This document shows positions 25,732-34,287 of a stretch of 64,000 bases of DNA, one piece after another. A program made the translations under genes and the position numbers. Each line of letters starts with the position of its first letter. Positions within the stretch are counted from its first letter, which is position 1. Source of the DNA: Wocania_A sp965224845 (GTDB lineage: Bacteria; Bacteroidota; Bacteroidia; Flavobacteriales; Flavobacteriaceae). Below the pieces are notes generated by a model. It was not told the origin of the DNA and did not search any database. It saw only the letters and a list, made by a program, of their open reading frames with translations. The stretch covers positions 558,001 through 622,000 of the forward strand of contig CBDDAJ010000015.1 of assembly GCA_965224845.1 (NCBI GenBank), given 5' to 3'.

Positions 25732-25891
25732 AGGCACCCTCTAAATTTTAAATGCTATCACAGTCTTAAAAAATGTGTCCCATTTTTGATTGCAAGTCCG
25801 GTTGCACACAAAAATTACATTGGTTTTTTTCAAAACACCATCTAACACTCAAAAAAACCTAAGAGTTATTTTTATCAACACCAATAAAAAT

Positions 25892-26740
25892 CTACTGGTT
25901 AAACCCACTAGGTGTTATTCCAACATATTTTTTAAACGTTTTATTAAAATGCGCAGCATCTGTAAAACCCAGCTTATAAGCAATTTGATTTATATTTAAA
26001 TGACTTTGTTTCAATAAATTTTCTGCTATTTTTACTTTGGTTTCTATAATATACTGCTTAAGCGATATTCCTAAGTGTTTTTTCACATAAACCCCCGCAT
26101 AATGGGGAGACATATGAAACGCTTCTGCAATAGCATGCACACTCACCATGTCTTTATTTAATACATGTTGTCGTATATGTGTTAAAACAGCATCTGCCTT
26201 ATCTTTGCCAGACATACTCTTAAGCGGCTCACCCTTTAAGACGTTTTTTAAGTTTCTTGACAAAATAACCAACAAAGCCCCAAACAATTCAGTCAATACA
26301 TTTCTTCCATAGGTTTGTGCGCTTTGTAATTCATCACGAATCAGGTAATACAAACCAAAAAGTTGTTTACGGTCACCATCATTACTAATAACACTTTTTA
26401 CGATAACATTAGAATGAAAAATGACAGATTCTAGGTTTTTATACCAATAAGTACTTGAAGTAAAGTTGGCCTTTTCCATAAAAAACTGTTCTGTGAATTT
26501 AATAATTCCAAAAGTTGTGGGTTTAGAAATAATAAACTCATGCTCGTCTTGAGGTGTTAAAAAGAAAAGGTCGCCCTCGCTGTAATCTACAATACTTTCA
26601 TTTAAAAGATGCTGGCCACTCCCCTTTAGCACAAATGTTAGTTCAAAAAAATGATGTTTGTGCCGTGGATAGCCCCATTCATTAACAGCTTCAAATTCTA
26701 ATACATCAATATTTTTTGTGATATAAAATCGTTTTGTCAT
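25892..26740 (-). CDS. AraC-family regulator with cupin domain
   Basis: 282 residues from MTKRFYITKNIDVLEF. The N-terminal cupin domain reads WGYPRHKHHFFELTFVLKGS, then DYSEGDLFFLTPQDEHEF, a sugar-sensor type. The C-terminal HTH pair has SVHAIAEAFHMSPHYAGVYV and QIAYKLGFTDAAHFNKTFKK before YVGITPSGF. ATG 26740 is preferred to the ATG at 26824 because the first 28 residues of the longer form overlap the promoter. It is divergent from the operon 26874-30742, which it very probably controls. Cupin-AraC regulators of this type usually sense sugars. Confidence 0.9.
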   Translation of the reverse strand: MTKRFYITKNIDVLEFEAVNEWGYPRHKHHFFELTFVLKGSGQHLLNESIVDYSEGDLFFLTPQDEHEFIISKPTTFGIIKFTEQFFMEKANFTSSTYWYKNLESVIFHSNVIVKSVISNDGDRKQLFGLYYLIRDELQSAQTYGRNVLTELFGALLVILSRNLKNVLKGEPLKSMSGKDKADAVLTHIRQHVLNKDMVSVHAIAEAFHMSPHYAGVYVKKHLGISLKQYIIETKVKIAENLLKQSHLNINQIAYKLGFTDAAHFNKTFKKYVGITPSGFNQ

Positions 26741-26755
26741 ATAGATTGATTTATA

Positions 26756-26763
26756 CAAATATA
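26756..26763 (-). promoter_or_regulatory. Promoter -7 box for AraC gene
   Basis: Minus-strand TATATTTG matches TAnnTTTG, 16 bases before the ATG at 26740. Confidence 0.5.
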
Positions 26764-26800
26764 CAATGCTTTTATACAAAAAAATAATTAAAACAGCCAC

Positions 26801-26808
26801 TACCTTTG
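26801..26808 (+). promoter_or_regulatory. Promoter -7 box for deacetylase operon
   Basis: TACCTTTG matches TAnnTTTG exactly and gives a leader of about 60 bases before the ATG at 26874. It faces away from the AraC promoter 40 bases to the left, an arrangement suited to shared control. Confidence 0.55.
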
Positions 26809-26873
26809 TTCTTGTTAGAAGCACTAAAAAAGCATGCTGTACAAAGAAGAGATAATAACCTATAAATAAAAAA

Positions 26874-27848
26874 ATGAAGCATTATACTATAGCAGTTATA
26901 AGCTTAGTAGCACTACTAAGTTTTAACGCCTGCCAAAACAGTAGTGGTAATAATAAAGCACATAAAACCGATATTGAGAAACCGGAAAAGAGCTATTGGC
27001 CTAATGGAGCACGATTAGTGGTTTCTTTTTCAATGCAATTTGAAACAGGAGGCCAGCCTGAAGGAGCCGAAAGTCCTTTTTCAGGAAACCCATTACCAAA
27101 AAACAATCCGGATTTACCAGCCGAAAGCTGGTTTCGTTACGGAGCTAAAGAAGGAATTTACAGAATGTTAGACCTTTGGAAAAAGCACAACATTAAAGTA
27201 ACCTCTCACGTCGTGGGAGAAGCAGCCATAAAATATCCCGAAGTAGCCAAAGCCATTGCTAATGCAGGTCACGAAATTGCAGCACATGGCATAGCATGGA
27301 ATGACCAATGGGATTTATCTTATCAAGACGAACTCGTCTTTGTAAAAAAAGGAATTGACACCGTAGAAGCTATTACCGGGCAAAGAGGAATTGGCTACAA
27401 CTGTAATTGGCTCCGTAGAAGCCCAAACACCCTAAAGGTTTTACAAGAGTTAGGCTTTCTGTATCACATAGACGATTTAAGTAGAGACGAACCCTTTATT
27501 ACCAAAGTAAGAGACAAAAATTTTGTGGTTATGCCCTATACTCTAAGAAACAACGATATAGTAAACATTGCTGGCAAAAACTGGAGTCCGGATCAGTTTT
27601 TGGCACAATTAAAAACAGAATTCGACCAATTATATCAAGAAGGTCGCCATAAAAGAAGAATGATGAGCGTGAGCTTACACGACAGAATTGGAGGCGGGCC
27701 TGCTGTTGTAAACGTGATTGACCAATTTATACAATATGCAAAGCAGCACAAAGGTGTCGTATTTATGCGTAAAGATAATATTGCTAATATGGTAAAAAAC
27801 GATCCCAACACACCTGTAGATAACTCAGAAATTAAATACAATAATTAG
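26874..27848 (+). CDS. Polysaccharide-deacetylase-family lipoprotein
   Basis: NodB-homology hydrolase of 324 residues, exported with lipobox FNAC (Cys20). Visible motifs: LVVSFSMQFETGG (strand 1 with the usual Asp replaced by a Glu-containing variant), IKVTSHVVGEAAIKYPEVAK, GHEIAAHGIAWNDQW with the HxxxH metal pair, and MMSVSLHDRIGGG. The set resembles the PuuE/allantoinase-related and HpPgdA branches more than chitin deacetylases, so the substrate may be an amide rather than an N-acetylglucosamine. First gene of the AraC-linked operon. Confidence 0.85.
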   Translation: MKHYTIAVISLVALLSFNACQNSSGNNKAHKTDIEKPEKSYWPNGARLVVSFSMQFETGGQPEGAESPFSGNPLPKNNPDLPAESWFRYGAKEGIYRMLDLWKKHNIKVTSHVVGEAAIKYPEVAKAIANAGHEIAAHGIAWNDQWDLSYQDELVFVKKGIDTVEAITGQRGIGYNCNWLRRSPNTLKVLQELGFLYHIDDLSRDEPFITKVRDKNFVVMPYTLRNNDIVNIAGKNWSPDQFLAQLKTEFDQLYQEGRHKRRMMSVSLHDRIGGGPAVVNVIDQFIQYAKQHKGVVFMRKDNIANMVKNDPNTPVDNSEIKYNN

Positions 27849-27850
27849 AA

Positions 27851-27929
27851 GCCGGGAACCTGCTATCCGCTATATCTTTTTGCAGAAAAACCAAAAAGGA
27901 TGCCGCTGCTATCAGGGCTAGGCATTAAT
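27851..27929. repeat. Intergenic REP-like hairpin element
   Basis: Contains TGCTATCCGCTATATC, then a CTTTTTG/CAAAAAG stem (27876-27898), then GATGCCGCTGCTATCAGGGC. I recall this type as a dispersed intergenic repeat in flavobacterial genomes. A related CTACGATCAGGGCTGG motif sits inside attC-like site 6. It lies inside the operon, between the first and second genes, where it could stabilise or attenuate the transcript. Confidence 0.5.
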
Positions 27930-27948
27930 ACTAACATTTAAAATTAAG

Positions 27949-28827
27949 ATGAAAAACATAACCCCATTACTCATATTAACAATAACGGTTATTGTCCACG
28001 CACAAAACCAGCTCCCTTTTCAGTTAGAAAAAGATTGGGATCTCTTAGAATTTGAAAACCCCGAAAGTGTTGTTTTAGATACAAAAAACAAAGTTCTATA
28101 CGTATCAAACATAAATGGAGCTCCTACCGCTAAAGACAGAAACGGATATTTATCCAAAGTAAGTTTAGACGGAAAAATCATAGAACAAAAATGGATTTCA
28201 GGGTTAAATGCTCCAAAAGGGCTGGTTATTTACAAAAACAAATTATACACAACAGATATTGATGAATTGGTAGAAATAAACATCAAAACTAAAAGGAAAC
28301 AAACCTATAAAGCCGAAGGAGCTACCTTTTTAAACGACATTACAGTCGATAGAAAAGGAAATGTCTATGCCTCTAATACTTTCGGGTTTAGTGGCATTTA
28401 CAAACTAAGCAGGAAGAAAAAGGTAACGTTATGGCTAAAAGACAAGAACCTACAAATGCCTAATGGGTTGTTCGTTTCAAAAGATAAATTATTTGTAGCG
28501 TCATGGGGCAAGAACATTAATCCGAAGACTTACGAAACCAAAGTAAATGGTCAGTTATTAAGTATCAACTTAAAAACAAAAACAATAAGCACTATAACAG
28601 GCCCAATAGGAAATTTAGATGGTTTAAGCCAGACATTGCACGGTTTTTTAATAACAGATTGGTTGGATGGTAAACTATTGTACTATTCCAGCAAAACACA
28701 AACCACCATTAAAGCTTTAGAATTGCCGAAAGGGAGTGCAGACACTTATTTTGATAAAAAAACAAAATCGGTGTTCATTCCATTAATGTTGGATAACAAG
28801 CTATTAAAATATCATTTTAAAAAATGA
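27949..28827 (+). CDS. Exported SMP-30/NHL-type beta-propeller protein
   Basis: 292 residues. Signal peptide ends near VIVHAQ. Repeated strand blocks such as ENPESVVLDTKNKVLYVSNI, FLNDITVDRKGNVYASNTFG and MPNGLFVSKDKLFVASWG are typical of SMP-30/gluconolactonase/LRE-like propellers. A lactonase or a binding role is possible; complete metal ligands were not identified by eye. Its TGA overlaps the ATG of the DoxX gene (ATGA), showing translational coupling. Confidence 0.8.
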   Translation: MKNITPLLILTITVIVHAQNQLPFQLEKDWDLLEFENPESVVLDTKNKVLYVSNINGAPTAKDRNGYLSKVSLDGKIIEQKWISGLNAPKGLVIYKNKLYTTDIDELVEINIKTKRKQTYKAEGATFLNDITVDRKGNVYASNTFGFSGIYKLSRKKKVTLWLKDKNLQMPNGLFVSKDKLFVASWGKNINPKTYETKVNGQLLSINLKTKTISTITGPIGNLDGLSQTLHGFLITDWLDGKLLYYSSKTQTTIKALELPKGSADTYFDKKTKSVFIPLMLDNKLLKYHFKK

Positions 28828-29249
28828 AAACGATGAAAGCAACACACCAACAAACGGCTTTTGCCCTATTGCGAATATCTATGGGAATCAATTTTTTAGG
28901 ACACGGATTGGTTCGGTTTTCAAAGTTGAATAGCTTTAAAGATTGGATGATAACTACCTTTCAAGACAGTCTAATACCATCTTTTGCTGTGAGAATTTGG
29001 GGAAGCACCTTGCCTTTTTTAGAATTCGGAATCGGAGCATTATTAATCTTAGGCTTATTTACGTATAGGGCAAGTATTGCAGGTGCGGTAGTGATTACTA
29101 TATTACTATTTGGTTCGTGTTTAATAGAACAATGGGAGTGGGTTGGTTTTCAAATGATTTATATCCTTTTCTTCTATTTTATCATCAGTAATGTAGATAA
29201 AGACCTTTGGGCTCTTAATGGTTTAATTCGAGCAATAAATGAAAATTAG
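28824..29249 (+). CDS. DoxX-family membrane protein
   Basis: 141 residues with four membrane helices. The family start is FALLRISMGINFLGHGLVRF, then PFLEFGIGALLILGLFTYRA and the final IYILFFYFIISNVDKDLWAL. DoxX proteins are linked to oxidative stress and redox complexes in other bacteria. It overlaps the upstream SMP-30-like gene by 4 bases and the downstream cupin gene by 11 bases, so the three are translated from one message. Confidence 0.88.
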   Translation: MKTMKATHQQTAFALLRISMGINFLGHGLVRFSKLNSFKDWMITTFQDSLIPSFAVRIWGSTLPFLEFGIGALLILGLFTYRASIAGAVVITILLFGSCLIEQWEWVGFQMIYILFFYFIISNVDKDLWALNGLIRAINEN

Positions 29250-29625
29250 AGCAATAAACCAGGCAGGAAACTGGAACAGGCCTTGGACCAAAGCATTAAA
29301 AAAATCAGTCAAAGCAGCTGTTTATAACACAATTATAGGTGAACACTTATTATTAGAAACGGCTGCTTTTAAAGTTTGGAGTATTCATTTACCAGCAGGA
29401 AAATCATTACCATTTCATAAACACAACAAGCCCTACTTCTATACTATAAAAAATAAAGGGAAATCGCGTTCATTTTATGCAGATGGAAGAATAACAGAAA
29501 CAGAATATCAAAAAAATGATACCAAGTATTTTAATGATTTAAACGATAAAAACTATTTTATTCATAATCTGGAAAATATAGGTGATACTACATTAATCTT
29601 TACCACAGTAGAATTTAAAAAATAA
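29239..29625 (+). CDS. Cupin-like protein
   Basis: 128-residue cytoplasmic protein. VWSIHLPAGKSLPFHKHNKP has the GX5HXH-like first cupin motif; the later KSRSFYADGRITETEYQKND and NYFIHNLENIGDTTLIFTTV fit the second half, with a partial metal set. Small cupins often isomerise or bind sugars or act on aromatic acids; which applies here is unknown. Overlaps the DoxX gene and ends 4 bases before the OYE gene. Confidence 0.78.
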   Translation: MKIRAINQAGNWNRPWTKALKKSVKAAVYNTIIGEHLLLETAAFKVWSIHLPAGKSLPFHKHNKPYFYTIKNKGKSRSFYADGRITETEYQKNDTKYFNDLNDKNYFIHNLENIGDTTLIFTTVEFKK

Positions 29626-29629
29626 ACAC

Positions 29630-30742
29630 ATGAAAATTACATTATTTACCCCCTATAATATGAATGGTATTTCATTGAAAAACCGTTTTTTAATGGCTCC
29701 CATGACCCGTTCAAGAACGTCACAACCTGGAGATGTTCCTAACCCTTTAATGGCAAAATATTATGGGCAACGAGCCAGTGCAGGCATCATTATTACTGAA
29801 GCTACCCAGGTTTCTATACAAGGAAAAGGTTACGCCAAAACACCGGGTATTTATACCCGGGAGCAAATGGTTGGCTGGAAATTGATAACCGATGAAGTCC
29901 ATAAAAAAGGAAGTAAAATAGTTTTACAACTATGGCATGTTGGCCGTGTTAGTTCTTCAAAAGTTAATGGCTTACAACCTATCGCACCTTCTGCTATCAC
30001 AGCCCAAAAAACCAATGTTTATATCTTTGATGGGGCCGCTAATGGAGATGCGACATTTGTTCCTGTAGAACATCCCAGGGCCATGACTCAAAACGACATC
30101 AATCAGGTGGTAGCAGAGTTTGTACAAGGCGCAAAAAACGCAATGAAAGCCGGGTTTGATGGAGTGGAAATACACGGAGCAAATGGTTATCTGATTGATC
30201 AGTTTTTAAGAAGCAATACAAATAAACGAACCGATGGATATGGTGGCAGTAAAGTAAACAGAATCCGGTTTCTTATAGAAATAACGCAAGCTGTTGTTGG
30301 TGCCGTAGGGAAAAACAATGTTGGCGTACGTTTATCACCATTTATCAGTTTTAAAGATATGGCTGACCCAGAAATATTGGATACCATAATGTTAGCTGTT
30401 CAGGCCCTTGAAAACATAGGTGTAAACTATATTCATTTATGTGAAGCTGACTGGGAAGATGCTCCTGAAATCCCTGATAGCTTTAGAGTTAAACTAAGAA
30501 ATAATTTTAGCAATACCCTCATTGCAACAGGAAACAAAAGCCCGGAACAAGGGGAAGCCTTATTGAAAAAAGGGGTTGTTGATTTAATTGGCTTTGGCCG
30601 AAAATTTTTAACCAATCCCGACTATCCTGAAAGAGTGAGATTAAATGCTAAAATGAACGAAATAAGAGATACACACACTTTATTTGGAGGAGGAACAGCA
30701 AAAGGATACACTGATTATCCCTTTTTAACAGAAGAAAATTAA
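29630..30742 (+). CDS. Old yellow enzyme-family alkene reductase
   Basis: FMN-dependent NAD(P)H ene-reductase of 370 residues. Seen: GISLKNRFLMAPMTRSRT at the N-terminus, QLWHVGRVSS, the substrate-binding pair plus active Tyr in GVEIHGANGYLIDQFLRS, and the C-terminal flavin site VDLIGFGRKFLTNPDYPERV. The length equals NemA-type enzymes. Likely reduces activated C=C bonds in electrophiles. Last gene of the AraC-linked operon; together with DoxX, cupin and VOC-type neighbours it suggests detoxification or sugar-derived metabolite handling. Confidence 0.93.
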   Translation: MKITLFTPYNMNGISLKNRFLMAPMTRSRTSQPGDVPNPLMAKYYGQRASAGIIITEATQVSIQGKGYAKTPGIYTREQMVGWKLITDEVHKKGSKIVLQLWHVGRVSSSKVNGLQPIAPSAITAQKTNVYIFDGAANGDATFVPVEHPRAMTQNDINQVVAEFVQGAKNAMKAGFDGVEIHGANGYLIDQFLRSNTNKRTDGYGGSKVNRIRFLIEITQAVVGAVGKNNVGVRLSPFISFKDMADPEILDTIMLAVQALENIGVNYIHLCEADWEDAPEIPDSFRVKLRNNFSNTLIATGNKSPEQGEALLKKGVVDLIGFGRKFLTNPDYPERVRLNAKMNEIRDTHTLFGGGTAKGYTDYPFLTEEN

Positions 30743-30802
30743 GCATGACCCGCCAATACTTACAGACACACATTGGCAGACCATACTAATCGCTTGTTTT
30801 TT

Positions 30803-31891
30803 TTAATTAATAATGACTTTATAGGTGTTTAAGCTTTGTTTTGATTGAATTTTAATAAATAGAATACCTGTATACTGGCTTAGGTTTATTGAATTATTTT
30901 TGGTATTTGTTAAAGTATCAGAGTATAACAATTTTCCTTCTATAGAGAAAATATTAATTTTCACAGGGGCTTCTGAAATAGGAATTCCATCTATGTTAAT
31001 ATACCCATTAGACGGATTTGGATATATAGTTATTGTTGAAATATCGGCATTTAAATTTTCTACTGATAGTGTTGATTTACAATCACTCAACTTAGTGAAA
31101 TAATCTTTATAACCATCTAGATTTGCTAAATCTTCTTTGCTAAGGGTAACATCTGGATAAGCTGTTTTTTCTTTATCACAATCTGAACTGGATCCATTAC
31201 ACATCACACTTCGTGGTGCGCATTCCTTGTCACAAGCTCTATGTGGCATCCCAAATGTATGCCCTAATTCATGACCAACAACCCCTACCAGTGGCATATT
31301 TTGTTTTAAGTCTATTTGTTTTTCAATTCCGTCAATAACCCATTCGGGCATTCCAGCTACACCCCAATGGCTGTTTCCGTATGCAGAAACCCCAGGAGCC
31401 TTCATTTCAATAAATGCAATAGCCCTGTTTTCAATATCAGTTAGTTCAAAATCAGTATTTTCATCAAGATAGGTTTCTATATTACTAAGGTATTCCCAGG
31501 CTTGAAGACCATTTTTCTCATGGTTTTTAGTATTAGTTAACCACCAATTTGTATTATGAGGTGTTACTAAGGTTTTAATCTTAGTATATGAAAATGGTCT
31601 GCCCGCTTTATTCCATATATCCCAGTTGTGTTTAACAGCCCGCATACATAAATCTGCTCTATCTTTTCGAGTAGCGTCTGATGGTAATATATAATATACT
31701 CTTACAACACTACAATTATTAGGGGTTTCTTTTGTAGCCTTACCTTTATCTGGTTTTTTGCTTGAATAGGCTTTTGCTATTTGATCATACCCACATTTTA
31801 ATTCGGTATTGTTTATATTTTCCTGTGAAAAACTTAGCATACACAGAAACAATCCAGTAATTATAAATGCAATTTGTTTTAATGATTCCAT
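30803..31891 (-). CDS. Secreted metzincin-type zinc protease with T9SS tail
   Basis: 362 residues. Signal peptide ends near MLSFSQ. VGHELGHTFGMPH gives zinc ligands His207, His211 and His217 and catalytic Glu208 (HEXXHXXGXXH), followed by the Met-turn SVMCNGSS near 230, as in pappalysin-like M43 proteases. Cysteines around 220-240 probably form disulfides. Residues about 288-362 form a type A T9SS sorting domain (ITIYPNPSNGYINI, then KINIFSIEGKLLYSDTLT and YKVIIN at the end). Expected to be secreted and attached at the cell surface. Confidence 0.9.
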   Translation of the reverse strand: MESLKQIAFIITGLFLCMLSFSQENINNTELKCGYDQIAKAYSSKKPDKGKATKETPNNCSVVRVYYILPSDATRKDRADLCMRAVKHNWDIWNKAGRPFSYTKIKTLVTPHNTNWWLTNTKNHEKNGLQAWEYLSNIETYLDENTDFELTDIENRAIAFIEMKAPGVSAYGNSHWGVAGMPEWVIDGIEKQIDLKQNMPLVGVVGHELGHTFGMPHRACDKECAPRSVMCNGSSSDCDKEKTAYPDVTLSKEDLANLDGYKDYFTKLSDCKSTLSVENLNADISTITIYPNPSNGYINIDGIPISEAPVKINIFSIEGKLLYSDTLTNTKNNSINLSQYTGILFIKIQSKQSLNTYKVIIN

Positions 31892-31945
31892 AAGTAGATA
31901 ATTTTCTATTATTTTAAAAGCATAAAGATTAATTTAAAGTTGATA

Positions 31946-32164
31946 TTAAATGATTTGGTGGTCTTTCAGAATTAATAAAAAGTTAAAAACAACAAAAGTT
32001 TCTATAATTATAACGGTATAGATTATTTCTTTTTTGAAAGGAATAAAATCAGTAATCATCATTAGCATTACATCAGTGTAAATAAAATAACTTAAAACAA
32101 AAAAAAGGAGCGCTGAAGCCATAGCAATACATATATTAAGAAAAGGGTTCATCTTTTTTAACAA
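31946..32164 (-). CDS. Small two-helix membrane protein
   Basis: 72 residues with two hydrophobic segments (about 8-28 and 45-66), no recognised family. It follows the Crp-like regulator gene by 38 bases on the same strand and may be its target. Function unknown. Confidence 0.5.
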   Translation of the reverse strand: MLKKMNPFLNICIAMASALLFFVLSYFIYTDVMLMMITDFIPFKKEIIYTVIIIETFVVFNFLLILKDHQII

Positions 32165-32202
32165 ATGTCAGAAGATGAATTTATATATACAATGAACCCC
32201 GG

Positions 32203-32769
32203 TTAAGAAATTTGTTTTCTAATCCGGCTTAATGCTTGCGGAGTAATACCAATGTAAGACGCAAGATATTTTAAAGGTATTTTTTTTATTAAATGTGGTT
32301 GCTCAGTAAAAAGTTTTAAATACCTTACTTTTGCTGTATCATGAAGTAATGATCGCTCTCTTAGAACTCTTAATGTATATAAGTTTTCAGCAATTTTTCT
32401 GCCAATAATATTTCCAACTTTAGTATTGTTATAAATATCTTGCAAATCAGAAAAAGTTAAACGCCATAGTGTTGTTGGCATTAAGGTTTCTACTTGATGC
32501 TTACTTTTGGTTTGTGTAATAAACGAAATATAAGAACTTGTAAATTGGTTTTCAAAACTAAATTCAAGGGTTATATCGTTTTTCTCGCTTGGTACATATA
32601 TTCTAACAGCCCCTTCTTCTATAAAAGAAAGATGGTTTTCAATTTCTCCTGTTTTTAGAAGTATTGTTTTTTTTGAAAAACTGCTTTTTTTAATTTTAGA
32701 TGAAAATACGTCCCAGTCTTCATCGCTTAATTCAATAATTTGGTTTAGATACTGTCTTATTAAATGCAT
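32203..32769 (-). CDS. Crp/Fnr-family transcriptional regulator
   Basis: 188 residues: cyclic-nucleotide-type sensor domain (about 20-115, with IENHLSFIEEGAVRIYVPSE, then FSFENQFTSSYISFITQ) and a winged HTH at the C-terminus (IPLKYLASYIGITPQALSRI). No cysteines suitable for an Fnr iron-sulfur cluster are seen, and the cAMP-binding residues are not evident, so the signal is unknown. Such regulators are abundant in flavobacteria. Confidence 0.88.
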   Translation of the reverse strand: MHLIRQYLNQIIELSDEDWDVFSSKIKKSSFSKKTILLKTGEIENHLSFIEEGAVRIYVPSEKNDITLEFSFENQFTSSYISFITQTKSKHQVETLMPTTLWRLTFSDLQDIYNNTKVGNIIGRKIAENLYTLRVLRERSLLHDTAKVRYLKLFTEQPHLIKKIPLKYLASYIGITPQALSRIRKQIS

Positions 32770-33254
32770 ATTTACTTATTGCTATTAATTATATAAGGAA
32801 AATGTTATATAAATTTAAGAAAAACAAACTTAAAAAGAAAGAAAAGTAATATAACTTAACCTTTTCTTAAAAGTATATCCAAAAGGTTTGGGCCATACTT
32901 CTTACTAAGCATAACTTTTATGGCTGTAATACTTTCGAACAACTAAAGAGTTCTTTTTCATGCTAGATTAACATGATTTCAATAATATTTCCAATTGGTT
33001 TTTATAAAATCAATAATAAATTGAACAATCAATTGTGTGCTCTTTGAGTTAGAAATATTGCTTATCAATAAGAAACACTATATTTTTAATAAGCTCACCT
33101 CATCAAAAAAGGCAATAACTTCTATAATATATTAATACAAAACATCTATGAACGGAAAATTCTGTAGAATTTATAAGAATAAGTATTCGTTTTTATTAAG
33201 TATAAACTTTCTTTTTATTATTTTTATTATTCTAAATATTTAAAACTTCTTTTT
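32770..33254. other. 485-base AT-rich non-coding stretch
   Basis: Between the divergent Crp-like gene and the secreted protein gene. No credible coding frame, tRNA or strong terminator was found; a weak GAAAATTCT/AGAATTT hairpin lies near 33158. Probably promoter sequence for both flanking genes. Confidence 0.5.
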
Positions 33255-34250
33255 ATGAAATATTCTTTATTCTTTTTTTTAACATTGGCTTTCGGGGCTA
33301 CTATAAATGCGCAAGATATTACAAACACTTTAGGTACTAACGGCACTTATATAATAGAAGATGTAAATAATAATAGTCTTATAAGGACGTCTCGAAGTAC
33401 TACTCCTAAAATTATTATTGGTGATTATTCAAGCAGTTTTAATTTACCTCCTGGCGATATTGACTTTGTTCATAATAATGGTTCAGATCAGATTAATCTT
33501 GTTGTTGGACGAGGTAGTGCTTTTTCAGCATTTCCGAAATTGCAATTCTACTATACTCCAGGAGATTTAAGTTCACCAACAGCGGTTACCGATAACAATT
33601 TACTTGGAGCAATTAATTTTTTTGGGTCTAACGGTAGTTCATGGATATCACAAGCTTCAGCTAGTTTAACGGCTCAAGTTGACGGTACTTTGGGCACTTC
33701 TATTCCCGGTAGATTAGAATTAACTACTCAAAACTCCTCAGGAGATGTTAATACTTTAAAGTTCAATAGCTCTGGCAACTTATTGTTGAACCCTCATGGA
33801 GCAGATAATAATATTAGTATTTTGGGAACCGATGGCAGTATAACATTCGATAATTTAAAGGGCAGTGGTAATAGTAATTTAGAGGTCGATGCTAATGGTA
33901 AAATTGTTAGAAGTTCTGGAGCATTGACCACCGCTTGGAAAACTATTCTTTCTGGAAATTATACCGTATTGGCTACAGATCATACCGTTATTGTTTCCAG
34001 TTTAAGTACGATAACACTTCCAGACCCTACCTCATCTGGTAATTCTGGTAAAACTTATATCATTAAAAGAGGTGGTGCTAGTAGTACTGTAACTATTGTT
34101 TCATCGGGCACAAATATAAAAATTGATGGATCATCCAGCATTACCTTGAATTCAGATTGGTCATATATAAAAGTTCAAGCTGTAGGGCTAACATCGGGAA
34201 GTGCAACTACATGGATAATAATAGGTGGTGAAGGGTTCACAAGAAATTAA
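33255..34250 (+). CDS. Secreted Ser/Gly/Asn-rich hypothetical protein
   Basis: 331 residues. Signal peptide ends at about TINAQ. The middle has short glycine-serine-rich strand repeats (GSNGSSWISQASASLTAQVD, LKFNSSGNLLLNPHGADNNI, GNSNLEVDANGKIVRSSGA), like the head-binding parts of tail-spike or adhesin proteins of Bacteroidota. There is no T9SS sorting domain, no cell-wall anchor and no phage gene nearby. Possible surface or extracellular structural protein. Function unknown. Confidence 0.7.
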   Translation: MKYSLFFFLTLAFGATINAQDITNTLGTNGTYIIEDVNNNSLIRTSRSTTPKIIIGDYSSSFNLPPGDIDFVHNNGSDQINLVVGRGSAFSAFPKLQFYYTPGDLSSPTAVTDNNLLGAINFFGSNGSSWISQASASLTAQVDGTLGTSIPGRLELTTQNSSGDVNTLKFNSSGNLLLNPHGADNNISILGTDGSITFDNLKGSGNSNLEVDANGKIVRSSGALTTAWKTILSGNYTVLATDHTVIVSSLSTITLPDPTSSGNSGKTYIIKRGGASSTVTIVSSGTNIKIDGSSSITLNSDWSYIKVQAVGLTSGSATTWIIIGGEGFTRN

Positions 34251-34287
34251 AAATCACAATCATTCCAAAGATAGGTAATGTATAACT

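Noticed and set aside
30743..30802. Shared terminator between the OYE gene and the convergent metzincin gene
   Set aside because: There is a T-rich stretch but no stable stem adjoining it.
33255..34250. Prophage tail-fibre gene
   Set aside because: There are no structural, lysis, portal or integrase genes within the window, and it has a Sec signal peptide.
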